Shown here: positions 22,050 through 34,185 of the stretch, one piece after another
How positions within the stretch are numbered: position 1 is the stretch's first letter
How the letters are laid out: each line of letters starts with the position of its first letter
Source of the DNA: Kitagawia praeruptora
Taxonomy: Eukaryota; Streptophyta; Magnoliopsida; Apiales; Apiaceae
Assembly (NCBI GenBank): GCA_037693485.1
Contig: CM075345.1
Location: 106,448,001-106,512,000 of the forward strand
Direction: 5' to 3'
DNA: 64,000 nucleotides
Translations under genes and position numbers: made by a program
The notes under the pieces: generated by a model
What the model was told of the DNA's origin: nothing
The model's input: only the letters and a program-made list of their open reading frames with translations
Database searches by the model: none

Positions 22050-22808
22050 TCAAACTCGTGGTACACAAGCGAGGGACGCCGTTACATTAACACTGGCATC
22101 ATCTCGGCAGCTCAAAACTTTGAGTACTCCCCAAGTTCTTTTTCGATTCGCCGGAGGTTTTTTGACAACCTCTAAATTTGGAAAAAGGGACTTAGATGTG
22201 GTACGATGAACCTGTCGGCTCTTGATATCTTGAAGATCCATCTCAGGTGGAAACTTGACACTGCCAAACATAAATATATACCACCTAGGTTTCGGAATCT
22301 TTATGGTACTACTGTCGAACCTTGATGATCCTCGGCTATTGTTTCGATAAATGTCCGGTGATTCAGAGCTCAAACTTGAGTTCCTACTCAGTTTTTGATA
22401 ATCAAGAGACCGGCTGTTCCTCATATGTATACCTCTCATGTTAGTGCTGTTGGATCGACATGCACTGATCTTTAGCTCTGTCAATGATTCTGAACGCCTA
22501 CGTCGATTATATAAGCTTTGTGATACATGATCATTAACATACATAAGAGGAGTAGTTTTACATTGAGGTTGATCTTGCTCTTTAAAGGGAATGAGCTTAC
22601 CGCAATTGATAATATCTTCTGCATGGGACATAATGGAGTTAGGATCGCTCGAAAACTCGAAAACATCGATTTTCTCCGGTGGTGATGGATGATCATGTTG
22701 GTCAGGAGTGGAGGGAAAATCAGCAAGAGAAATCGTATCGTCTTCTTGATCTTCGTTTTCTCGATCTTGGTAACGTGAGTTATAGTAGTCCATTTTATGC
22801 AAGGACAT
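22050..22808 (-). CDS. Plant-specific Ser-rich protein of unknown function
   Basis: This is an intronless 252-residue frame (246 if the second Met at 22793, MDYYNSRYQ, is used). Acidic and polar N-terminal residues lead into ISLADFP and then VFEFSSDPNSIMSHAEDIIN with CGKLIPFK. The layout (FEF... followed by an AEDI...G.L.P motif) recalls small plant-specific families such as DUF1645-like proteins. A basic Ser/Arg-rich middle follows (RRRRSESLTELK, NSRSLDYQKLSRNSSLSSES). A conserved-looking KPRWYIFMFGSVKFPPEMDL motif sits near residues 175-195 and the tail is basic. It has no signal peptide or membrane helix and is probably soluble or peripheral. A TATATAAA box at 22896-22903 (minus strand) lies about 90 bp upstream. 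Function is unknown; the gene itself looks intact. Confidence 0.75.
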   Translation of the reverse strand: MSLHKMDYYNSRYQDRENEDQEDDTISLADFPSTPDQHDHPSPPEKIDVFEFSSDPNSIMSHAEDIINCGKLIPFKEQDQPQCKTTPLMYVNDHVSQSLYNRRRRSESLTELKISACRSNSTNMRGIHMRNSRSLDYQKLSRNSSLSSESPDIYRNNSRGSSRFDSSTIKIPKPRWYIFMFGSVKFPPEMDLQDIKSRQVHRTTSKSLFPNLEVVKKPPANRKRTWGVLKVLSCRDDASVNVTASLACVPRV

Positions 22809-22895
22809 GGACAGGAAAGTAGAGAGAAATTAGATACTTTGAGAGATGTTTATGCTATATGTGGATATATTGTTGTATATGCAAGGAGCACAGTG

Positions 22896-22903
22896 TTTAT
22901 ATA
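22896..22903 (-). promoter_or_regulatory. TATA box of the 22050-22808 gene
   Basis: On the minus strand the sequence reads TATATAAA, about 88 bp upstream of the first ATG. That leaves a short 5' UTR of roughly 55-65 bases. Confidence 0.6.
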
Positions 22904-24110
22904 GCATTACTCTGACTTTAACGACGGAAAGTGAAAGGTACTAGGCGTACTGTTACAATTGGTGACCAGATCTTTTTGATTAAATGAGATCAAATCTTAA
23001 AATTTCAGAATAAATTAAATCAACTACATGCAAAAAGTCTAATAAAGTACTGAAAGTGATTTGTAAACACAACACTAATTAAAAAAAAATTAAGACTTAG
23101 TGATTTTTCATAGCTAGTTTCATAAAACAAAATCTTATGATTACGAAATGTAATAATGAGTGAGAGTTTGAATGTTTATTTTTAAACTTGTGATATTGTA
23201 ATAGCAAAAGAGAGAGCGGGGTGGCTTATGATGAAACGGAGGAAGAGAGAAGAGACAAACATAAGAGGACGATAAGAGCGACAATTTAATAGACTACGGA
23301 TGAAGATGAAATCTATGCCTTACTAGCTAGGATTAAGTAGTTGGAACCAAATGCTATATATATAGGTACATGATTCACATGCATGTATGGTAATTGTAAA
23401 TATGGTTTAAAACGGAGCCTTAAGATTTAAGATAAAATCACACATATTTGAAATATTTCTAGTTCTAGAATGAGAGAGACAAGAAATAGCCAACATATAT
23501 GTTTACGCATTTTTAAAGAGTTAGGATTGAATCAGCTTCTGGAAGAATAAGAGAGAGACCAGGCATGTAATTGGTAAAATATTAAATATTGTGGTGGTGT
23601 ATAATTTAATTACTTTGGTTCGGCCAAGCAATTTGGAAGCTTATAGAGTTTGGAATATATATGTTGTGATTGTTCGGACCCCAACAGCTTAATGGGTGGA
23701 TCTTCCATCATGTGTTCTCTTATCAAGATGCGACACAATGGAATACTCGTATTATTACAAATCATCACATTCTTAAGTATTAAGCTACTATATATGACTT
23801 TCTTTATTTATGATTTGTTATAATTTCATCTTAGCTTAAGCCTAGTACTTCATTTTTATTTTTTTGTAACACCATGATTACAGATACAAAGATTGAAACT
23901 GAATTCATTTGTTAACGTCTTTTTATGCCGGGGTTAAATTCATTTTAACAGGAGATGTTGGGTTTCTAAAATTAGACAAAAAAAACATAATGATTGTACG
24001 TACCGTAAGTAATAGTTTAGTTTAGAATATGAACAAAAAAAATGATAAAACAAATACAATTTTAACAAAAGGTTTTGCGTCAAATTTGTAAGACAACTTT
24101 TATGTAATAG
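22904..24110. other. AT-rich intergenic DNA, no gene seen
   Basis: The sequence holds no ORF of note and no recognisable transposon ends. It contains short poly-A/T runs and purine-rich stretches (for example 23205-23280). It presumably includes the distal promoter of the minus-strand gene ending at 22808. Confidence 0.5.
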
Positions 24111-24119
24111 AATATCACT

Positions 24120-24385
24120 GAAATTGAGCGTGAGAGTGGAAACGAGGTCATGCGTTGATCCAAAGGGTCACGGGTTCGAACCTCACCCGCCCCCTGCGTG
24201 TAGCCATGTTGGAGAGACAGTGGAAGGTTTGATGAAGGTAACCGTGGATTACTGAGCGTATCGCTTAAGTGCCCGGCCACTGGGTCTTACCGCATGGTTA
24301 GCATGATTTACCTGCCGGTGTTGACTATGGGGCTGGTCGGCCGGTCCTGGGCAAAATAATCCCAGGCAGGCTAGCATGTCCTGAA
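24120..24385. repeat. SINE-like, tRNA-related segment
   Basis: This GC-rich island sits in AT-rich surroundings and contains GGGTTCGAACC (24173-24183), a good match to the polymerase III B box in both orientations. On the minus strand GGTTCGAACCC fits the consensus fully. The rest (for example CCGGCCACTGGGTC and CAGGCAGGCTAGC) resembles no gene. A tRNA-derived SINE is the best guess. A clear A box, 3' tail and target duplication were not identified. Confidence 0.4.
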
Positions 24386-24515
24386 AATACACGTTTTGAT
24401 GAATATCATTGAAATTATTAATGCTTTTATCAAATATTAAGTATATAATGTAATAAAAGTGCAAAACTTTCTGCTTAATCTACCTCTTATGTAAGTCATT
24501 TTTAACATAGTAGAC

Positions 24516-24690
24516 TCCTTATTTTTTTATTTTTTATTTTTGACGAAAAGCTGGAATTTTATTACGTAATTAAATCCATAGAAATACAATGTTGAATCAA
24601 ACTAGGAACAGAACTCCTATCGATTATACGACCTGACAAATAATATGATTTCCTTGCTAACTGATGGGCCACCATATTAGTAAATCGTTA
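24516..24690 (-). mobile_element. 3' end of a LINE (L1-type) retrotransposon, truncated
   Basis: Read on the minus strand, the frame TNMVAHQLARKSYYLSGR then SSVPSLIQHCISMDLIT stop (stop at about 24562-24564) matches the C-terminal RNase H end of plant L1-type LINEs. It is followed by a short 3' UTR and an A-rich tail (T-run at 24516-24540 on the plus strand). The rest of the element is missing, as usual for 5'-truncated LINEs. Confidence 0.75.
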
Positions 24691-25366
24691 AAAAACAAGC
24701 TAACATTGTTTAACCTTTTAAGCATCCTACGATCCTTATTTTTAATTCCATTTGTATATTCAAGATTTCAATTTTTAATTCTACTTTTAATTCAATTTTT
24801 AAATCTAATTTCATGTATGTTTACATATTTGTATGTTGTAGCTTGTTTTTTTATTAATAACTAGAATTAGGCTCATAGCCTTATAAAGAGGTTGCCACTT
24901 GGGCTATCGAATCATACTCATATTCTAACTAGTTTAGTTTTAGTATCACAAGTTGTTCTCCTATATAATTAATTAATTAATGGCATTGTGATAAATATGA
25001 ACAAATCTTCTTTAATTTACAAGTTATCATGCTTGCAATTAAATTTTGAAAAAAAATGCTAAAATTCCCAAATTCAAGTTTATTCTTAAATGTCATAATT
25101 TTATTAATACTAATTCAATTAATTATAATGGATTCTCTGTATTTACATAAATTTCATCGATTAAAATTTTTCAAAATATCACATTAATCATGTTATGTCA
25201 TTCAAAAACTTTATTTAAAAAATTAGCAAAAAAAACTTTATTTGGAAATATTTTTAAAATATATAGAAATGAAATTTTATTATAATCTCAAAGTTATACG
25301 TGAGATCATGTACATGATTTTCAATAAAAATTTTGATCATTTGGCATCCATGAACGTTATAATCAA
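24691..25366. other. AT-rich intergenic DNA
   Basis: Nothing recognisable is present. A 66-codon ORF at 24664-24864 is low-complexity, and most of its span overlaps AT-rich filler. It ends at the A that flanks the Helitron-like element starting at 25367. Confidence 0.5.
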
Positions 25367-28300
25367 CTAGCGTTCTACCCGTGCTACGCACCGATCGATA
25401 AATTGTATTAATAAATTAATATAAATATATTATTTTAATTTTTATTTAGAAAAATATAGAGGTTATTGGAATATTAATTAACGTAAGTATAAAATACTTA
25501 TCCGTGAATTCATACCAATTGAATTAATATTAATATTATGAATCAATCATCAAAACAATACAACACCCGTTGAAAAGTTCAAAATCCATCTATATTGTTT
25601 TTTTTTTAAATTTAGCTTTCATTTTATTTCTCTCTTTGTTAGATAATATTTCTACGTATCATGTTAACAAATTTTTCACTCATATTCTGAGAATTCGGTA
25701 TATTTATTAAATATTGAATCCTTAAAATATTTATTATATTAATTTATTGAAAATATTTGTATGATCGTGGTTACTTTTTCGATTACATATTAAATATGTG
25801 TAGAAACTTAATCGTCAAGACTCCAATAAATCATTAGAATGTCTATCAAAAAAAGGTTGCATGTTTCAACGATATGAGAAAGTATATCTACTGTGCAAGA
25901 TATATGAAACGAACGTAGTTATAACAATAGAAAATTTCATCTAATCTAGTTTGCTATGTGATTGTTCAATATCATTTTTATAAATTATATGTCCTTTTTA
26001 TTAATGAATTGATTTACAATAAAAAAATATCAACTAACCAAACAAATTCAATATCGCGCTCTTGGAGTAACATATACGGAGTAATTGTTAGATTTTATGA
26101 TTATTGACCTTAGCTTATTTATAAAGACAACTTAAAATGTGCATTTTCAGTTTGGAAGTTTGTATTTTGGTTTTTTATTCTTTTCTAGTAAAACATGGAA
26201 TAACAAATTTTAGTTTTCTTTTATTCTTAAAATAAGACATAAGAAAATGAGTATCAGCTATCTTTTTTTAATTTGATAAACTTGTGAAAATAAGCCACTG
26301 TCCATAAAATTGAAATCAAGTGTGTAATATAAACACATAATCACATTGTTATATATGTGTCCTTGTAATTCAGATTTTGGGTTAAATAACATGAAATTCA
26401 TTTTCCTTTAACAGTGAATATATTTTTCCTACTAAGAAGAAATTCATGTCATGTATTTTAGGGTCCTGAACGAAAATGACATGATATTAAATCGTGTACC
26501 CAAAATTAGAACACAAAATGACACTAAATTAAACAAATTTTTTCTTGTACACGAAATGAAATTAAATACGCGAATAGAAAAAATATAACAATTATATGAA
26601 ATATTACTATGTATCCAAGTTATATAAATATATAATTATATGTCTTAGAACAACATTGAGATGTTACAAAACAAAACTAAGAGTAACTTGCATGGGGTAA
26701 AGTCTCCCAAACAAAATGAAACCCTTCTTTTTATTTTTTTCTTATTTGTCATTAACAAATATCTCTCTTTGTGTAGAATCTTTCTACCATGTTATTTAAT
26801 TTTCTTAGCCTTTTTTTTTATGCTTTGTTGATATAAAAAAAAATATAGTCAACCAACCAAGCAAATTCAATATATGCTCTTAGGTTAAGATATGGGAATT
26901 GATACTATTACTTTAATTCAAGAATACAAAACTAAAAAAGGCACTCTTTTATTAAAAACAATATACTCCCTCCGTCCCTTTTGATTCTTAACACTTCCTA
27001 TTTTGGGATGTCCCAATATATTGTTAACATTTCCTAAAATAGTAAGTTTTAACACTATTACACCCGCTACCTCACTTATTTTAACAATACTTTACACTAT
27101 TACATCCACTACTTAACTTATTTTAACTATAAAATCACTATTACACTCACTACTTCATTTATTTTAACAATATTATACCCACTATCTTGGTTTTCGTGCA
27201 AAAAGCAAACGTTAACATCCTATTGGGACGGAGGGAGTATAATTTTAAGTGTATCAACCTATTTATTTATCATTATTAATAATTTTATAACAAAAAACGT
27301 AGTTGTTGCTCTCTCTCTCCCCCTTTCCCAAAAGATGCTAACTAAAGTTTAGAAGTTGATATCAGTTTTTTAAGTTTTTTTAAAAAAAATTATATTGATT
27401 TTTCTTTATTTTTCAATATAAATATCATTGAGAGTCTAGTACCCCGTTGCCCGTTGGTGGATTTTATTTACCAAAATATTAGATTTTGTACTAACTCCTT
27501 GTAAAAAATAAGTTTTATTTTCTTTTCCTTGATTTTACTTTTACTTTCACTAAATATCTCTCTTTACTGAGAGCTAATATCCTGTTCGTGGATTTTGTCT
27601 ACCCATATATTAAATTTTTTTATATTAGTTCATTGATTTGGATAGTATAGAATCATAGTTCTGGTCGGTCGTTTGAATACGTTAAGACAAATCAGATATA
27701 CACATTTCTCACGTTTATAACAAATTGTTAGATTATCTCGCCGAAAACACTGTATAATTTAGTGAAATAAGCTAGAGATGTACCATAATTGAAGATCTGT
27801 TCAATGATTGGATAAAGAAAATTATTGATATAATTTACTATGTGTTTGTTCAATTTTAATTGTTTTTGTAGATGTTGTATGCCCTTTTATTGATGATTTT
27901 TGCATGTTTGATTATTTTTGTGTATGACATATGTCCTTTTATTGCTGAATTAATTATCAATAAATAAATAGCGATTTATAAGAAAATTTGTGTTAAATTG
28001 ACCAAATATATTATGGAAATATTCACTAACAATATTTTCATTGACCCTGTAATGTATTTTTTTTATTGATAATTTATACAACAAATAATGTAAAGTACTA
28101 TTTAAGAATATATTTAATATTTTGAATAATTCAAATATATTGTCAGGTTAAATTATTTTCCCGTTAATTATTGCATAGTTAAAAAAATTCGTAATTAAAA
28201 TGTTTAAAGATGATTGGTTTAAAATTCATTCGAACATTTTAGTTGGTTGATTAGTTTTTTTTATGACTGAATTATTTAATACTTTACATAAATTAAATTT

Positions 28301-28420
28301 TGAATGTGTATTTATAATAGTGTGGTAAATAGTTTTATATTGTTGATAATTTTTAATAAATGATTTTAATTGTACCTTATGATTTTGAATTGAAAGTTTA
28401 TGATATCAAAATATCTATTA
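25367..28420 (-). mobile_element. Helitron-like element X, left copy
   Basis: Read on the minus strand it runs from TAATAGATATTTT (28420) to a terminal hairpin-forming GTGCGTAGCAC, GGGTAGAACG and CTAG (25367-25370). The insertion site is A|T, as for Helitrons. The 5' end lacks the usual TC. It is non-coding, so the element is non-autonomous. A second copy in the opposite orientation lies at 31350-34185. The copies match along their length except for a Stowaway MITE in this one (26966-27237) and a 98-bp tandem duplication in the other. Confidence 0.7.
26966..27237. mobile_element. Stowaway MITE
   Basis: The element begins CTCCCTCCGTCCC and ends GGGACGGAGGGAG with a TA duplication on each side (26964-26965, 27238-27239) and is 272 bp. 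The other X copy has the empty site (...AATATATAATTTT...) near 32530, which proves insertion. Confidence 0.93.
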
Positions 28421-31349
28421 TCCTTTATTATCATACCTGAGTCTACCATACGTCAGTTAACCAATTAGAATCGAGAAATTATTTTAGGACCAATCAGAGC
28501 TAATTCCTAAAATTTAGACCTTTCCTTATTTACAAATTCACCTTACCTCTTTAACCATGATTAATTAACCCTTCTAATTTAAAAACAATAATAATTTTAT
28601 TAAACATATCCAAAAATATCTATTTTTTAAATTAAAAAATATTTAGTAGAAAAATCACAATTTTAATTTGAAATCAATCACGATATACCACTATATATTT
28701 TAAATTAAATTTCATAATTAATCATTCATTAATCAACCACTCTTTTAATATAAAGCCAATCACAATCATATTATCTTACATTATAAATTGATTTTTATAA
28801 TATATATTATACAATTATAATCGATATTAAATAATTATAATTTAAGTTAACTAAAAATCTGAAAAAATCGGATTTGAAATCAAATTTTAAATTACTTGGA
28901 TAAAATCCATACCTTCAAAATTTTGATTTTTTATAAGTTCAAAAATATATTTATTCATATTCTATTAATAAAATTAATTAATAAATGCATATAAGCCAAC
29001 ACTACAAAATTGGATTTGAACAAATTTTAAATAGCTTGGATAAAATTCATATCTTCAAAAACTCAATTTTTTAAAAGGTTCAAAATTACATTTATTCACA
29101 ATTTGTTAATGAAATAATTAATAAATTCATATAAACGAACACTACATATAATTTAATTATTTTAATTATTAAATTGACGCTATAAGGGTATTATTATTGG
29201 TTGGTGAATAAATTACCAAGTGAAAAATTAAAGTTATTTTAGAGGCAATCAGAATTTGTTTCTAAACTTTAAATCAATCAATCATATATTTATTTTTTTA
29301 TTATTTACCATGCTTATTCTAATCTAATAATCGTGGTTAAATTAAATTAAAATATAAAATATCTTGATTTAATAACTTCTCATATCACATGGTTTTTAAT
29401 TTTAAAAAATTGTTACTAACCATAATTATTATTTTTTTATAAATCCACATATCAGTATATTAAATATGGTTATATATCTTTTAGTTATGAATTATTTTTG
29501 AACATCCTTCATTATAATAAAGGATACATGAATCTAACATGTATTAGTTATGAATTTTAATAATGATTTTATCAAACATATCCATAAATACATATTTTTT
29601 AAATAAAAAAATATTTACTAGAAAATTATAATTTTAATTTGAAATCAATCACGATATACTATTATATATTTTGAATTAAATATCATAATTAAGCATTCAT
29701 TCATTAATCAACCACTCTTTTAATATAAAGTCAATCACAATCATAGTATCATATGATTTTTATAATATATATTGTACAATTATAATCGATATTAAATAAT
29801 TATAATCTAACTTAACTAAAAATCTGGAAAAAATCGAATTTGAAATCAGATTTTAAATAACTTGGATAATATCCATACCTTCAAAAATTTGATTTTTTTA
29901 TAAGCTCAAAAAAATGTTTATTCATAATTTGTTAATAAAATTAATTAATAAATGCATATAAGCCAACACTACAAAATCGAATTTGAACAAATTTTAAATA
30001 GTTTGGATAAAATTTATATCTTCAAAAACTCGATTTTTTAAATGGTTCAAAAATATATTTATTCACAATTTGTTAATAAAATAATTAATAAATTCACATA
30101 ATCGAACACTAAATATATTTTAATTATTTAATATAAGATATAAGAGTATTATTATTGGCTGGTGAATAAATTACCAATCAAAAAATTGAAATTATTTTAG
30201 AGGCAATCAGAATTTACTTCTAAACTTTAAATCAATCTATCATATACAAAAGTTTTATTATTTACCATACTTATTCTAATTTACTAATCACGGTTAAATT
30301 AAATTTAAATATAAAATATCTTGATTTAACAACTTCGCATATCACATGGTTTTTAGTTTTTAATTTTTTTTACTAATTGTAAATATTATTTTCTATAAAT
30401 CCATATAATAGTATATTACATGTGGTTCTATATCCTTTAGTTATGAATTATTTTTGAACATCCTTTATTATATAAGAAAGGATACCCGAATATAACATTT
30501 ATTAGTTAACCAATCACGATATTGTGAATTATTTTAACATCAATCAGAATCTATTAAATTTAAATCAATTAAACTTAGTATAACAAGTTTCTTTATTGGA
30601 TCTAGATTCTACATTTCATCCAAGAATAAACTTAAATCAAGTTACACTCAATAACAATTAATTTTTATTTTTGCATATCAATTAACTAAAAATACTAACT
30701 ACTAATTTTTATTTTAACGGTTAACTAATAAACAATTTATATAAAATAAAATTCTTACAAATAAAAAATATAATTATTATATCAATTTAAACATTACAGG
30801 AAATCTAAGCCGCTTATTCCGTATTCCCCACCAGACTTAGCCAACTTTGATAAACTAAGTGTATGCATCAATTATTCTCATTGCTAAATCATATCAATTT
30901 CGGTTATGGTACTACTTTTTTATTATATGGCATTCTTTTTATTATATGTATTATTTTGATTGCATATATGTATTATATGTGTCGTGTTTTAATTGTCCAA
31001 TAAATTCAACAGAAAAATGTTTCTGACAACAACAAAAGTTTGATTTAGGTTATCATCATCCCCACAGTCCAGATTCTCTCAGAGTTACTTCCCATTAGAA
31101 TATTCAGTAGCAAACTTCAATAATTCAGCAACATACTAAATTGGTAGGCATCAATCCTTATCACATTATACTGATTTGTTTACATTATTAGGTATGGCTA
31201 TAGATAAATGTTTCTTCAAAATTGATATACTAAAATCGTATATCCAGGGTTGTCAATGTTATTAAGTGATTACTTAACAATTTTATTCTAAATACAATAA
31301 TTATTTAATTTAAAAATTTATACATTAATACATGAATCTATTATATTTA
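28421..31349 (+). mobile_element. Helitron-like element Y, left arm
   Basis: It starts TCCTTTATTATCATACC after an A. It is inverted-repeated at 34186-35710 on the other side of element X'. The left arm is longer because it holds two diverged tandem copies of a roughly 970-bp block (about 28430-29510 and 29520-30480). Each has the 'atcaaccactcttttaatataaag.caatcacaatcat' segment, and a 5'-end-like TCCTT(C/T)ATTATA recurs at about 29507 and 30466. No 3' hairpin-CTAG end was found. It is non-coding and very AT-rich. Confidence 0.6.
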
Positions 31350-34185
31350 TAATAGATATTTTAATATCTCAAACTTTCAATTCAAAATCATAAGGTACAA
31401 TTAAAATCATGAATTAAAAATTATTAACAATATAAAACTATTTACCACACTATTCAAAATACACATTCAAAATTTAAGTTATGTATTAAATAATTCAGTC
31501 ATAAAAAAAACTAATCAACCAATTAAATTGTTAGAATGAATTTTAAACCAATCATATTTTAACATTTTAATTACAAAATTTTTTAACTATAAAATAATTA
31601 ATGGGAAAAAAATTTGACCTAACAATATATTGGAATTATTCAAAATATTAAATATACACTTAAATAGTACTTTACATTATTTGGTCTATAAATTATCAAT
31701 CAAAAAATAAAAAATATTACAAAGTCAATAAAAATATTTTTAATGAATATTTTCGTAATAAATTGGTCAATTTAGCACAAATTTTCTTATAAATCGCTAT
31801 TTTATCTATTGATAATTAATTCATCAATAAAATGACATATGTCATACACAAAAATAATCAAACCTGCAAAAATCATCAATAAAAGGGCATACAATATACA
31901 AAAATAATTAAAATTGAACGAACACATAGTAAATTATATTACTAATTTCTTTTATCCAATCATTGAATAGATCTTCAATTATGGTACATCTCTAGCTTAT
32001 GTCACTAAATTATACAGCCTTTCCGGCGAGATAATCTAACAATTGGTTATAAACGTGAGGAATATGTATATCTGATTTGTCATAACGTATTCAAACAACC
32101 AACAAGAACTATGATTCAATACCATCTAAATCAATGAACTAATATAACAAAATCTAATATATGGGTTGACAAAATCCACGAATAGAATATTAGACTCTCA
32201 ATAAAGAGAGATATTTAGTGAAAGCCAAAATAAAATAAAGGAAAAGAAACTAAGGCTTATCATTTACAAGGAGTTCGTAAAAAAATCTAATTTTTTGGTA
32301 GATAAAATTCACCAATATGCAACGGGGTACTAGACTCTCAATGATATTTTTATTGAAATATAAAGAAAAATAAATATAATTTTTTTAGAAAAAACTTAAA
32401 AAACTGATATCAGCTCCTAAACTTTAGTTTAGCATCTTTTGGGAAAGGTGGAGAGAGAGAGAGAGCAGCAGCTACGCTTTTTGTTATAAAAATTATTAAT
32501 AATGATAAATAAAAAAGTACACATAAAATTATATATTTGTTAAATAAAAGGGTGCCTTTTTGAATTTTATATTTTTGAATTAAGGAAATAGTATAAATTC
32601 CCATATCTTAACCTAAGAGAATATATTGAATTTGTTTGGTTGCTTGACTATATCTTTTTTTATATCAACAAAAATTAAAAAATGGCTAAGAAAACTAAAT
32701 AACTTGGTAGAAAGATTCTACACAAAGAGAGATGTTAACGAGAAATAAGAAAAAATAAAAAGGAGTGTTTCATTTTGTTTAGGAGACTTTACACCATGCA
32801 TGCTATTCTTAGTTTAGTTTTGTAACATCTCAATGTTGTTCTAAGACATATAATTGTATATTTACATAACTTGGATACATAATAATATTTCGTATAATTG
32901 TTATATTTTTCCTATTTGCGTATTTCATTTCATTTTTTGTACACAAAAAATTTTATGTAATTTAGTATCATTTTGTGTTCTAATTTCGGGTACACGATTT
33001 AATATCATGTCATTTTCGTTCAAGACCCTAAAGTACATGACATGAATGTACAAAACGATTTGTCAGGTCTACATAAGCTATTTCTTCTTATATATGTAGG
33101 AAAAATATACTCACTGTTAAAGGAAAATGAATTTCATGTTATTTAAATTACAAGGACACATATATAACAATGTGATTATGTGTTTATATATTACGCACTT
33201 GATTTCAATTTATGGACAGTAGCTTATTTTCACAAGTTAGTCAAATTTAAAAAATAGGTGATACTCATTTTCATATGTCTTATTTTATGAATAAACGAAA
33301 ACTAAAATTTATTATTCCATGTTTTACTAGAAAATAAAAAAAACAAGAATACAAACTTCCAAACTGAAAATGCACATTTTAAGTTGTCTTTATAAATAAG
33401 CTAAGGGTAATAACCATAAAATCTAACAATTATGTGTTACTCCAAGAGCGCGATATATAAACTGAAAATGCACATTTTAAGTTGTCTTTATAAATAAGCT
33501 AAGGGTAATAACCATAAAATCTAACAATTATGTGTTACTCCAAGAGCGCGATATATTGAATTTGTAAAAGGACATATAATTTGTAAAGATGATATTGAAC
33601 AATCACATAGCAAACTGGATTAAATGAAAGTTTCTATTATTATAACTACGTTCATTTCATATATCTTGCATATCCTTTCTCATATCACTAAAACATGCAA
33701 CCTTTTTTTATAGATAGTCTAATGATTTATTGGAGTCATGAGGATTAAGTTTCTACACATTTTTAATATGTAATCAAAAAATTAACCACGATCATACAAA
33801 TATTTTCAATAAATTATAAATATTTTAAGGATTCTATATTTAATAAATATACCGAATTCTCAGAATATTGGTGAAAATTTTGTTAACATGATACGTAGAA
33901 ATATTCTTTAACAAAAAGAGAAATAAAATGAATGCTAATTTTTTTAAAAAAAACAATAAAGAGGAATTTGAACTTTTCAACGGGGGTTGTTTCTGTTTTG
34001 ATGATTCAGTCATAATATTAATATTAATTCAATTGATATGAATTCACGAATAGGTAATTTATACTTACTTTAATTAACATTCCAATAAAATTATATATTT
34101 TTCTAAATAAGAATTAAAATAATAAATTTATATTAATTTATTAATACAATTTATCTGTCGGTGCGTAGCACGGGTAGAACGCTAG
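31350..34185 (+). mobile_element. Helitron-like element X', right copy
   Basis: It runs from TAATAGATATTTTAATATC to a hairpin (GTGC-GTA-GCAC at 34161-34171) and CTAG at 34182-34185, followed by T. It is 2836 bp and an inverted copy of 25367-28420. Flanks ...ATTATATTTA and TAAATATAAT... are mirror images, so it sits at the exact centre of the Y inverted repeat. Short ORFs inside are not gene-like. Confidence 0.7.
33361..33556. repeat. 98-bp tandem duplication within X'
   Basis: The block beginning AAACTGAAAATGCACATT and ending at GAGCGCGATATAT occurs twice without a gap (33361 and 33459 starts) with almost no differences. The left X copy has only one unit (near 26040-26150, minus strand), so the duplication is recent. 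Confidence 0.9.

Noticed and set aside
21718..22209. 163-codon plus-strand ORF
   Set aside because: It overlaps the end of the minus-strand gene at 22050-22808 and its composition is not protein-like elsewhere.
24173..24183. Functional tRNA gene at the B-box match
   Set aside because: No cloverleaf with acceptor and anticodon stems could be formed around it; kept only as SINE-like.
25367..34185. Inverted repeats as a TIR DNA transposon or a single giant fold-back element
   Set aside because: Both arms end in hairpin plus CTAG at A|T sites, without a target duplication, which fits separate Helitron insertions better.
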